A stretch of DNA of 64,000 nucleotides from Phlyctochytrium arcticum (Eukaryota > Chytridiomycota > Chytridiomycetes > Chytridiales > Chytridiaceae): NCBI GenBank assembly GCA_025602905.1, contig JAHLKI010000031.1:248001-312000 (forward strand), in the 5' to 3' direction. Below are positions 55,269-64,000 of the stretch, piece after piece (positions within the stretch are counted from its first letter, which is position 1; each line of letters opens with the position of its first letter). The translations under genes and the position numbers were made by a program. The notes under the pieces are model-generated. The model was not told where the DNA came from, did not search any database, and saw nothing but the letters and a program-made list of their open reading frames with translations.

Positions 55269-57126
55269 TCACACTTGAGCAATGCAGGCAGATTGAAAAG
55301 ACTCGGCAATGTTTGAAGGAATATTACGGCCTGAGAATTGCTGCATGTGAGAACAACGACGTGACCCGGAGGAAAGAACAATAAAGGCCTTACCGATAAC
55401 AACCACTTTATTCACTCTTGGCTCATCAGATCCCCAAGCAGCTCCAATCTGCGTATCATACAATTCTCGGACGGCTTGAACAACAATTTTGCGATCTTTA
55501 GCCATGTTTGTGTCTGATGTAGTCTCGGCCGTCCCTGATGCGTCGGATGCGGTCGAGGCTGAAAGTGTCACGGAATCGAGTCCGTCGGGATGGGCGTTGA
55601 TGAGGGCTTTGAGGCGGAGGACGTGCATATCTGGGTGGTGCTCTGGCGTTGATGGAGTAAGGGAAGATTTTGGCTGGGAAAGTAGGGAGTTCTCCCACAA
55701 CAAATTTTGCAACCAGTGATCGAGGGCGGGAAGGGAGCATTGACCCGGGAAGGTGAATGTTACCGTTCGCACAGACTAATGCAAAGACAATATGAGATCA
55801 TCCTGAGGTTTTACCAAACGAAAGACGCCGCTAACCTCATCAATGTGTGACTTTCCACCCGTATTTTCTGATACGGATGCTGGAACAGCTTCGTTAATCG
55901 CGGCAAATGGGTCTCCCGTCCGCTCATCGAAGCTGTGTAAATCGAGCAGGAATTTGATGGGTACGTTTGATCGGTGTGCGCGTTCTATGGGGGCAACAGA
56001 GTTGATGGACCTATGCTCATATACATACATGAGCTATAGTTCGTTGAATTGAAGCAGATCATGAAATTACCTAATGGCGCTTTCCAGTTCAACTAAACTT
56101 GCGGAATCCACAAGGTCGGTTTTGTTGAGAATGATGCGATCGGCAAAGGCAACCTGGCTGATAAAATACACTTTAGTAAGAACAAGTCTGGAGGTATGAC
56201 AAGCAGCGTTGTATTCACGAACCGGACTGCTTCATTGGACGGCTGATTTGGTTTGTGTTCTTGAAGTTGCTGAGAGCAAAAACAGTATCAATAGTCATTC
56301 AATACCACAAAAGTAGCACCGCGCATACTTGAAGGCCAAATTTAGAGTCTACAACAGTCACGATACCGTCCAAGTAAATGTCACTTTGCAGCTCGTTGTC
56401 TAACCAAAACATGGACGCGATTGGGCCTTATCCCAAGTTAGCAACCCTTTGATCAAATGACATTTTGCGGAAGTACCTGGATCCGCCAGTCCCGTAGTTT
56501 CCAACATAATGTAGTCAAATTTGCCTTGTCGCTTCATCAACGCTTCCAATGCAGCTACTCCAGCATCTCTACATTCATAGATGAGCTCAAGAGATCTCAT
56601 CTCGCTCAAGAGATATGACCGTACTTGACAGAGCAACACAGACATCCATTGGCGAGCTCAAGCCATTCTTCAGCCATTTCGCCATCCTTATTCATCGTCA
56701 AACTCTTGTCGATCCCGGAACCTATCAATCAAGGCTCAGAACTCATGTATGCAAGCAGATCTCATTTTCCACCTACTTTCTCCAAACTCGTTCAGGATGA
56801 CGGCAATGCGCAATTTATGGGTCTCATCGTTTAGGAGACGGGTGACCAAGGTTGTCTTGCCACTTCCTACAGACTGTGAACACCTTTTAACGGAATGAAT
56901 GTATGCCTCTTTGTACCTAGATGCCCGGTAATAATTGTCACAGGAACTTTGCCTCGTCGGTCAGAAGGGGGTTGAGATCTACTTCGACGATTAGTTTTAC
57001 TGGATTCCAAGCCAATGAAACGTGGGTAACCTACTTGCCAATGCTCCGATCTACACTTGGCGTGGGTGCCGGCTGCCCGGTGCCCTCAGAGACTAACAGA
57101 GGGGGTAACTCATCTTCCGAGCTCAT
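55269..57126 (-). CDS. ZNG1: G3E-family zinc metallochaperone GTPase (CobW/ZNG1)
   Basis: Multi-exon gene; exons join in phase from ATG 57126 to TGA 55269-55271. GTPase motifs in order: [15 protein letters not shown] (P-loop), [16 protein letters not shown] (Walker B) and NKTDLVD. The metal-binding CXCC (GCLCCSVK) follows NEFGE as in all G3E zinc chaperones. The C-terminal CobW domain contains [11 protein letters not shown] and ends [11 protein letters not shown]...AQV. N-terminal residues [12 protein letters not shown] are acidic; ZNG1 uses a CPELVPI-like motif there to dock on methionine aminopeptidase 1. Here the start reads DELPPLLV, without the Cys. The enzyme transfers zinc to client metalloproteins using GTP. 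Divergent from the 2H gene 38 bp away. Confidence 0.9.
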
Positions 57127-57164
57127 TCTTTCGCACACGGATCTGGCCAACACTCTACAAGCTG

Positions 57165-58137
57165 ATGGTTCGTCAAAGCACAGATCTTATGCAGAGGCCG
57201 AAACAAGTTGTGGTTTTGGGATCATGCAAAGCTGAAATTTCGCAAGAATCGCAAGTTCGGGCAAAGCAAGTGACAGACCAGCCACCTTTGTATGTCACAG
57301 AGTTTGTTGAGACTCCGACCTTCTTCTCTCCATCTTGGCATTTTCCCACTTGGAAGTGCATGATGAGCTGGAGACAGAGCGCAAGACCAAACTTTCACCA
57401 ACGAGGAAAATCTCACCGCCCTCGACGACCCCAACGACCAAACCATTTTCTATCCCTACGGCTGGACGACTCTAAACTTCAAGCCGAGTTGAAAGCATTC
57501 TATCAATATGTCCATATAACTCACCCCAATTCGCGGCCCTTCCTGATTGCCCCCGAACAAGTGAGTCGATGTATAGGCTACGCTGTAACAGTTGTACTAA
57601 AAAGCTGCCACATAGAGCCACATTACCCTTCTACTCATGCATCTTGACAGTCAAGCGAGCATCGACACAGCTATTGATTCACTAGAAAGTGCCGGCAAAG
57701 CTTTGGAGTCCCTGATTCCACCTCTTCCAGAGCTCACATTTCGTGGGGTGGGAACCTTTAGCAATGGGCGAGTCATCTACTCGAAACCCGTTGAAGATGG
57801 GGGCATGCGCACGCTGCGCAGTGTTGTGGAGGTGCTTACAAGAACGTACGCACATGCAGGATGCAATCTGGTGGGAAACAGACCATATTGGAATCCTCAT
57901 TGCACTCTTATGGTGGGTTATTTGTCGCACATCTGGGCTGGCCAGGAGATAATACTCATCTCTGATGTACAGAAATCTCAAGACGTAGAAACCGCTTCCA
58001 TTGACGCTGGAGTGTGGGAGCCATTCATGGACCATGCTTGGGGGACGTCGGTAGTCGACAAGATTGAGCTCTGCTCGATGCTAGCCCCCAAGGCTGCGGA
58101 TGGATACTATGCCACCCTCGCTTCCCTAGATTTGTGA
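57165..58137 (+). CDS. 2H phosphoesterase, AKAP7/LigT-like
   Basis: Three exons, with introns 57561-57615 and 57913-57972, give about 285 residues. Both H-x-T signatures of the 2H superfamily are present: SHITLLLMHL, created by the first splice, and PHCTLM at the end of exon 2. The AKAP7-type N-terminal strand RPNHFLSLRLDD precedes the first. Members hydrolyse 2'-5' or cyclic phosphodiester bonds in RNA; the fungal substrate is not known. The first 80 residues are poorly conserved, so the start at ATG 57165 is uncertain. It shares a very short divergent promoter with ZNG1. Confidence 0.8.
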
Positions 58138-58538
58138 AATCTAGCTGATGAACTTCTGTACATATCTCTCTGTTAAATCCTGCTACTGTACATACAATGC
58201 ATTTATCTACCGGTATTTAGACCGACATCAGACCGATATCGCCTTGATTCATGAAATTCATGGTCAGCTCCGACTGCGCAACTGCCACGTGATTATGCGG
58301 GTGACCATAACGCCGAAATGGCCCAAAGCGAAACGGCGATTGTCGCAATCATTGACCAAAGAAATCATTGCCGGCAACTGCTTCTAGGGTGCTTAGAAGG
58401 TTTGCCTGATACTGCGCGTGAGGACGAGAAAGACTTGTGAGTGGCGATGAATGTCTTTTGCTGCATATGCGGGAGTCAGTATCCTCATCTACTTTTTTGT
58501 CACAGATCGAACACTTGTCAACGGATACCACTGCAAAT

Positions 58539-59510
58539 ATGGACGACTACTTGCAGCTGACACCTTCAAAGGAGCTGGCCTTTCATCGGCCATTCACTGC
58601 GGTCGTGAAGCAAACGCTCAACATCCGCAACAACAACAGCGATTCGCCAATCTGCTTCAAAGTAAAGACGACCGCACCAAAGCAATACTGCGTCCGCCCC
58701 AATAGTTCTGTCGTTGCTCCAAACGCAGAGGCAGAAGTTCAAGTATTACTGCAAAGCATGAAGGATGATCCGCCAGAAGGCTTTATTTGCAAGGACAAGT
58801 TTTTGATCCAAAGTATTAAAGTCCCCTCTGATGTCCTGAAATTGGAAGGCGACGAACTTCAGAACCGATTGCAAACCCTGTGGACTCAAGCCGAACAGCT
58901 CAAAAAGACGTCACCCGCTGCCGCTGCCGAGGTCCTGCTGGAACGAAAACTAAAATGCGTGTTTTTACCTCCCATCGCTGAATCCGGGGCAGCCCCACAG
59001 AGCAATGGGCAAGCCGCCAGAGTGCAGCAGTCAGAAGTGACCCGCCAGCCTAGTTTGCGCTCAGAGTTTTCGGATGCAAATACTTCCCCCCGTTCCTCGG
59101 TGATTGCTGCAGAGTCTAGCCTGTCAGATCACCCATCCACCGCCGCCCCTGTCAGGACAACGGCTCCCCAAGTCCCTATTCTCAACAACCAACCCCTGTC
59201 AGCTGCTCCAACTCAAGCTCAGTCCGCTGCGTCCACAGACGCTAGCAACGCTGCAGTGGACAAGCAATTACGTGAGGCCCGTCAAAAGATCAACACTTTG
59301 CAGTCTGCCTGTGATGGCTACAAGGCAGAAATCGAGCGACTCAACCTGTTGCGACAACGCAGGGGTGCTGATTCAAAGGACACGGTCTCAAGCTCCAGCT
59401 CTGGCTCGTCGGCGACGGTCATGACCCCCGCGCCACTGACTGGCCTCTCTTTGCAAGTTGTGGCAGCCGTGGCATTAGCAGCCTTTCTCCTTGGCGCTTT
59501 TCTGTTTTGA
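58539..59510 (+). CDS. SCS2: VAP/Scs2 ER-membrane contact-site protein
   Basis: The single-exon product has 323 residues from ATG 58539, which gives the family start MDDYLQLTPSKELAFHRPF. The same frame is open further upstream, but that part is not family-like. The MSP domain (about 5-125) includes FKVKTTAPKQYCVRPNSSVV, the surface that binds FFAT motifs. A Ser/Ala-rich linker and a coiled coil (LREARQKINTLQ) follow. A C-terminal tail anchor (VVAAVALAAFLLGAFLF) inserts in the ER. The protein tethers lipid-transfer proteins and organises ER contacts with plasma membrane and other organelles. No disruption seen. Confidence 0.95.
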   Translation: MDDYLQLTPSKELAFHRPFTAVVKQTLNIRNNNSDSPICFKVKTTAPKQYCVRPNSSVVAPNAEAEVQVLLQSMKDDPPEGFICKDKFLIQSIKVPSDVLKLEGDELQNRLQTLWTQAEQLKKTSPAAAAEVLLERKLKCVFLPPIAESGAAPQSNGQAARVQQSEVTRQPSLRSEFSDANTSPRSSVIAAESSLSDHPSTAAPVRTTAPQVPILNNQPLSAAPTQAQSAASTDASNAAVDKQLREARQKINTLQSACDGYKAEIERLNLLRQRRGADSKDTVSSSSSGSSATVMTPAPLTGLSLQVVAAVALAAFLLGAFLF

Positions 59511-60130
59511 AAAGAGCAACTTTCTATTCGTCATGAATTTCTAAAATATCTCCTCGCTTCTGGAAGATGTAGCTGTCATTCTTGTATCTCTTTCGGGTGC
59601 GTCCCCTTCATTCCTGTCAGACCTGCTCTTGTCGCATTGTACCCCATCCCATTGTCAATAATTTCCTTTTTGCTAGTCTGCAGGTATCTGTGTATGTTCT
59701 GTTCTCGTTGCTGAAGTTCAAATATCACGATCTGTTATCAAAAACTTGTTCCCTTGCGCCGGTAATGATCGAAAATCGTATAGGATGGGAAACACAAACA
59801 TAAATATTGAACGGGACAAACCATAAAACCTCTAAGAATCTACAGCCCATTACTTAGCATTAGTGCTAGCTTGGAGATCTTTTTCAACTCCGAGTTTCAT
59901 TTTTTTTTTCTGCACGCTGGCCTTCTTTTTAGGGCACACTGTTCAAACGCTCTTTTTTGGGTGTTTTCTTTACGTGTCACGAAACAATATCCGCTAAACT
60001 AAAAACGACGCTGTGTGGGCGCTGGCATCAGAGAATGGTTCAGAGGCCTCAATACGGTGCAAAGTGGCCGCGACGTGATCTAAATGCTTTACATTAGCAA
60101 AGAAGGTGCAGAAATGAGAGAGAGTAGTCA
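59511..60130. other. Intergenic between convergent genes
   Basis: 3' flanks of VAP and of the poly(A)-binding gene. A T-rich run near 59900. No gene seen. Confidence 0.4.
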
Positions 60131-61034
60131 CTACCGAAATGGTGGGCGTCCTCGGTACCCGGCGTAGCCACCACCGCCCCGGAACCCACGGAAACCTCCT
60201 CGTCCCCGCCCTCGGCCGCCACGCATGGCACCTGGAATGTTTGTTCGTTTTGCAGTGACCTAAGAACCAACAGACATGAGTAAACCACCATCTTTCTATG
60301 ACTGTGACTTGACTTAAATGAGCGTACCTTCAGAAGGCGCCCTTTGAACAGCGATTCATTGAGTACCAGAGCATTCGAGACAATGGACGGATCGGCAAAT
60401 TCGACGTAGGCGTATCTACAAAAGAGGATTGTGAGACGGGCTGTTCATGCAGTTGTAGCGGGCAATATATATACCCTTTGGGATGTCCAGTCCATTTATC
60501 GCACAGAATAGTCACTCGGTTGATGGTACCGCAAGACTGGAAATGTGCCTGGATCTCTTCTGGCGTTGAACTGTAATCAACCTACACAAATCATCGGTTA
60601 CACGCAAGGTTTTTTCCAAGATCAAAGAAAATTGCCATACATTTCCAATGTAGATGGACCTCGAATCAACCTCCTCTTTGCTCTCTGCGGGGTGTTGTGG
60701 GTTAGGTAAGCTCCTTTCAACCAACCAATGTCTGGCGAATGTAACCCACCTTCCCCTCCTGTAGACATGTGCATATCCTTATCAGTCTGTGCTGACATGT
60801 ACTCTTTGAGCTTTTGTGCTTCAGCTTCCATCTCCTTGATTCGTAGCTGCATGGCTTGGAGTTCCTAAGTCAAAATTGGGTCACGAAGTTTGCTTTTGTA
60901 TCCAACGAGAAAGGCCCTGGCCTCACCTCGTCCACTTCCTCCCCCTCGGCTTCCTCTTCTCCGCCCTCGCCCTCGAGAGCTGCAAGCTCATCGTCAGGGG
61001 TGCTGGTCTGTACGGCTAACTCTTCTTCGGCCAT
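60131..61034 (-). CDS. PAB2: Nuclear poly(A)-binding protein (PABPN1/Pab2)
   Basis: About five exons from ATG 61034 to TAG 60131-60133. An acidic N-terminus ([20 protein letters not shown], then runs of Glu) precedes a coiled coil ([19 protein letters not shown]). One RRM follows: SRSIYIGNV (RNP2), [10 protein letters not shown], then YAYVEFA (RNP1), [19 protein letters not shown]. The tail is Arg/Gly-rich ([18 protein letters not shown]), likely arginine-methylated. This order is exactly that of PABPN1, which binds nuclear poly(A), controls tail length and, in fission yeast, recruits RNA decay factors. Confidence 0.95.
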
Positions 61035-61487
61035 TTTGCTGTGTCTGCAAGGGAACGTTTGTTTTAGATATCGGCAGGTCAGATCGGGCAGGCGTGGTAC
61101 GTCTTGTGGAATTCGCCGAGGATTCCGAATCTTTCCACCAGTAGCACGCCTTTTCCATGCAAATGCTTGGCTTTAGTCCATACCTGATGTCGGGTTAATG
61201 GCAAGGATGGTTTAGAAATGCGAGACACACGGAAAATGTAAATTTGGAGTTTGGAAAGTCTTTTGTTTACGATGCATTCGAGTGCGGCGTGACGGTGAAT
61301 TCGTGATGATGTGCTTTTGCCCTTTCTCAAACATTTTGACGGTTAGGAAATTACTACAATAACCACTAGCAACTATTACTTCAAATAGTCAACGACGACG
61401 AGGATATTCCAGTGTTGACCCGGTTATTGTTAAAGACCAAGTTGAAGCTTCTCCAAGATCAGCTTGCAATTCGCGGGAGCCGCTACA

Positions 61488-62375
61488 ATGACAAGCTCTG
61501 GAGTGAATCCCTTTATCCGTCCTACAGGTAAAGTCAAAAGTTTGAAAAAATCATGATGCGGATTCGCTCATACTCAAGTACTACATTCCAGAGACGAGAG
61601 CTGATTTCCGAGAGCAGGTGAGGCATTGATGCGTTCAAGTACATTGATTTCCTATTCGACCAACACGCGTGTGTGATGATGTATAGACGGCCGAAGAACG
61701 ATATGGTGTTCCAGAAAACTTTCTAGAGATTGAGGTGACAAACCCTCAGTTTCACGGCTCTGGACGGAGCAAGTATGTCGACTATGAGATTGTTTGCAGC
61801 GTAAGCGGTTACGGCGTACCTTCCCCACAAACCATATAGCTAACTTGTTCATGTGGCCAGACAAACATCCCAGCCTTCAAGTTGAAGGACTCGAGCGTTC
61901 GACGTCGGTTCAGTGATTTCGAATGGTTCAGAGATATTCTGGAGCGTGAGAGCACAAGGTAATCCCGACGGTACTCCGCGCACTCCACACGACACGTGCT
62001 GACAGGATATGCAGAGTCAACATTCCTCCTTTGCCACCAAAGAAATTTTTCAATGCCCGCTTTAGCGATGAAATCATTGAGCAGCGAAGACAGGGTCTTG
62101 AGCGGTTTTTGCAGATGTAAGGTGTCTCTGCACTATCTGTCACTTTTGCCACTTTCTAATCTCGCTTTCGATTCTACAGAGTTGCAGGTACTTAGAGAGC
62201 ATGATAACCAGTGATACAGTTGTTTACATTGAAATTACAGGGCATCCGCTACTACAAACTGGCTCGAAAATATTGGGACCATTCATTCAAGGTAGACGAC
62301 GGCATTATCCTCATCAAATGACCTGGATTGCTAATCCTTTACATAGACCCCAACTTCCACCGCGACACCTTCTAA
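61488..62375 (+). CDS. SNX3: Sorting nexin 3/Grd19 (PX domain)
   Basis: At least eight exons from ATG 61488 to TAA 62373-62375 give about 140 residues. The product is almost only a PX domain, as in SNX3. [13 protein letters not shown] and [19 protein letters not shown] lead to the PI3P-binding [11 protein letters not shown], then [10 protein letters not shown], the basic [19 protein letters not shown] and FIQDPNF. Between LQ and GHP lies an 8-nt microexon (62180-62187) coding for part of I-V-A-G; without it the frame fails. SNX3 recruits retromer to early endosomes and recycles cargo to the Golgi. Confidence 0.93.
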
Positions 62376-62765
62376 TACTAATTCCTCGTACCCAACCGTC
62401 CATCCGCCCCTGAAATTTCCGGGACCGTTGCTTCCTTCAATTCTTGCAATTTTCTGCGCTTGTACACACACATGTACCTTACGGTTGTCCCTTCTGGCCC
62501 CCGCCCACGTCACGTTTTCTCATTCATAATCTTGTATCTCGGCTGGTATTTCTATCTCTTCTACATATATCAATGTGTAATTACTGTAAATATGATGGGT
62601 TCAAGTCGATTTTCCCGTGCTGCGCAGATGCTGTTTGTCGCGTTGCTGCAGCCAGCACCAGCAGCACCAAGCCACGAGAATTCGGAGAGTCCCGACCTTG
62701 CAAATTGCCATTTGTCAAATCCTCGACCAACTGCCCTCGCATACAAACTTTATTACTGTCACAAT

Positions 62766-63561
62766 ATGGACGAGGACTACGATGTCGGCTCTGGAGCTGC
62801 GGAGGAGGAACTCTCTTTGCCCAAAGGTACCTACCGTTTTGCAACCGCTCAAAGGGAACGTCTGAAATTCACCCGTGTTGACTTTGGAAATACAGCAACT
62901 GTGACAAAACTGATACAGGAAATGATGCCCGCCGACATTTCATGCGCAAAAGATGCTCGGGATCTGATAGCCGACTGCTGTGTGGGTAAGAACTGTTGTA
63001 TATCTAGCTTGTTGATGTGAAATTTTGGTTAATTTGAATCATGTTGGCCAGAGTTTATACATATGATTTCTTCAGAAGGTATGTTCTGATCCCCTTTTCA
63101 CATGAAGATTATGGATTATCTGATGCTTTCTCTCTTTTGAAGCGAACGAGATTTGTGAGAAGGAGGCGAAAAAGACGATTGCTGGGGAGCATGTTCTGGC
63201 GGCTTTACAGGTAAGGAAATTTGTCTTGAGAACCTCTATGCGGGAAAGTAGTCTTATTCATCAACATCATTCAGTCGCTTGGATTTGAGGAGTACGTTCA
63301 AGACTGCAAGGACGTGTACGAGGATCATCTTAGGCAGACAAAGGTATGTATTTTGTATCAATCGCCTACCCCGTGAATGAACTCTGATTGGCTTTGCTTG
63401 TCCAGGACCGAGAGAAGCGCTCAAATAAACTCGACAAGGCTATTCTGAATTCTGAAGAGGCTGCAGCAGCGCAGGAGGCACTTTTCGCCAAAGCCCGTCA
63501 ACGGATGCAGTCCCAAGATAACATCGTCACAGGGCAAGGCGGCGACTCTCCCAGCGGATAG
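62766..63561 (+). CDS. NCB2: Negative cofactor 2 beta (Dr1/NC2-beta)
   Basis: Six exons from ATG 62766 to TAG 63559-63561 give about 140 residues. The histone-fold core reads LPKATVTKLIQEMMPADI, then AKDARDLIADCCVEFIHMIS, SEANEICEKEAKKTIAGEHV and LGFEEYVQDCKDVYEDHL, very close to Dr1. The first intron (62827-62895, 69 nt) has no stop and is a multiple of three; its retention would insert 23 residues between LPK and ATV. NC2-beta pairs with NC2-alpha, binds TBP on DNA and blocks or redirects pre-initiation complex formation. The C-terminus is charged and helical (EEAAAAQEALFAKARQRM). The frame is open upstream to 62460, but that part lacks family resemblance. Confidence 0.95.
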
Positions 63562-63773
63562 AAAACAGTTTGCTGCTGCCCAAAGTGATTATGAACAGAT
63601 CGCGTGTACTTTTACATATGAGTTTTTTTTTATTATAGTCTGGTGAAGAGCGAGTCGGGGGAGGGAGGGGGATGCAGGAACAGAAAGGTGATTTGTTTAT
63701 ACCTTCATACGTGGGGTGTCTATGTACAAAATTAAAATATTGGTGATTGATAAGACCTCGGGGGATTGCAATG

Positions 63774-64000
63774 TCATGATTGCTTCTTGTCGCAGTTTCG
63801 AAAGACTGGAAAGTGATGATTAAGGGAGGGATGCGTGTGAATTCTGTATGCGGTTCCTAAAGCCCCATGGGGTTGTGGTGCACCGTAGAATACCCGCCCG
63901 ATGCGCGAATGAAGGAGACCCATACTGCACCTGCAGGAATAAGGTCAAAAAAAACCCCTCTCGATGAGGCAGATAAAAAGCTGTGGCGAGACTCACATGG
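63774..64000 (-). CDS. TAD3: tRNA adenosine deaminase subunit TAD3 (3' end, partial)
   Basis: The last exon (about 63774-63935) reads [20 protein letters not shown], then [22 protein letters not shown] and ends CDKKQS-stop. This is the conserved C-terminal part of the TAD3/ADAT3 deaminase domain. A GTGAGT...CTGCAG intron of about 61 nt precedes it. The bases left at the window edge (CCAT) would complete P/xMC, consistent with the zinc motif PCxMC. TAD3 is the partner of TAD2; together they convert A34 to inosine in tRNA anticodons. The catalytic Glu position, which is Val in TAD3, lies beyond the window. Confidence 0.9.

Noticed and set aside
62460..62765. N-terminal extension of NC2-beta
   Set aside because: The frame is open, but the residues are hydrophobic and unlike the family, whose proteins start shortly before the histone fold. 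ATG 62766 gives the normal N-terminus.
1..64000. CRISPR array, bacterial operon or prophage
   Set aside because: Spliceosomal introns, eukaryotic gene content and lack of spaced palindromic repeats exclude these.

Overview
This window looks like nuclear DNA of a fungus. Genes are compact and most are split by spliceosomal introns of about 50-70 nt with GTAAGT-like donors. Housekeeping genes are fungal in type: FAB1 lipid kinase, SRP receptor alpha, TAD3, NC2-beta and a Mim1-like protein. A 63-nt antisense fragment of large-subunit rRNA is also eukaryotic. I cannot place the phylum from sequence alone; a basidiomycete or a Mucoromycota-type lineage both fit. Exon structures below were spliced by eye, by matching reading phase and family motifs.

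Layout. 0-2.6 kb: a truncated Ty1/copia retrotransposon (5' LTR, gag, start of pol) beside degenerate ~160-bp repeats. 3.3-4.3 kb: an extended SDR reductase. 4.8 kb: the 28S rRNA fragment. 5.5-7.7 kb: two F-box/LRR paralogues, one dead and one intact. 8.2-9.3 kb: an unrecognised eight-exon coiled-coil gene. 10-10.8 kb: a possible Hsp70-like relic. 11-15.3 kb: GH76 mannanase (frameshifted), tyrosine aminotransferase and eIF5A. 16.9-29.1 kb: a conserved core with FAB1, a TLC-domain membrane protein, a small ubiquitin-like/Crinkler-like ORF and SRP receptor alpha. 29.9-31 kb: a frameshifted secreted protein of unknown family.

33-46 kb is a gene nursery and graveyard. It holds seven more members of the same F-box/LRR family in both orientations, mostly broken, together with a secreted Cu/Zn superoxide dismutase and relics of pogo-type and copia elements. 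The family shares one gene structure (exon 1 = F-box and helical region ending Pro-Asn-Leu; exon 2 = LRR) and one bipartite promoter motif, even between copies 40 kb apart.

46.8-64 kb is again conserved: a secreted NlpC/P60-like protein, a Mim1-like outer-membrane biogenesis factor, a low-complexity protein with a fungal DCEKC...GHY tail, a cold-shock-domain RNA-binding protein, the zinc chaperone ZNG1 head-to-head with a 2H phosphoesterase, VAP/Scs2, nuclear poly(A)-binding protein, sorting nexin 3 (with an 8-nt microexon), NC2-beta, and the 3' end of TAD3.

The most interesting observations are the expanding and decaying F-box/LRR family with its conserved promoter module, and the copia gag-pol junction, which is in frame across a single UGA in the strong readthrough context UGA-CUA-G.
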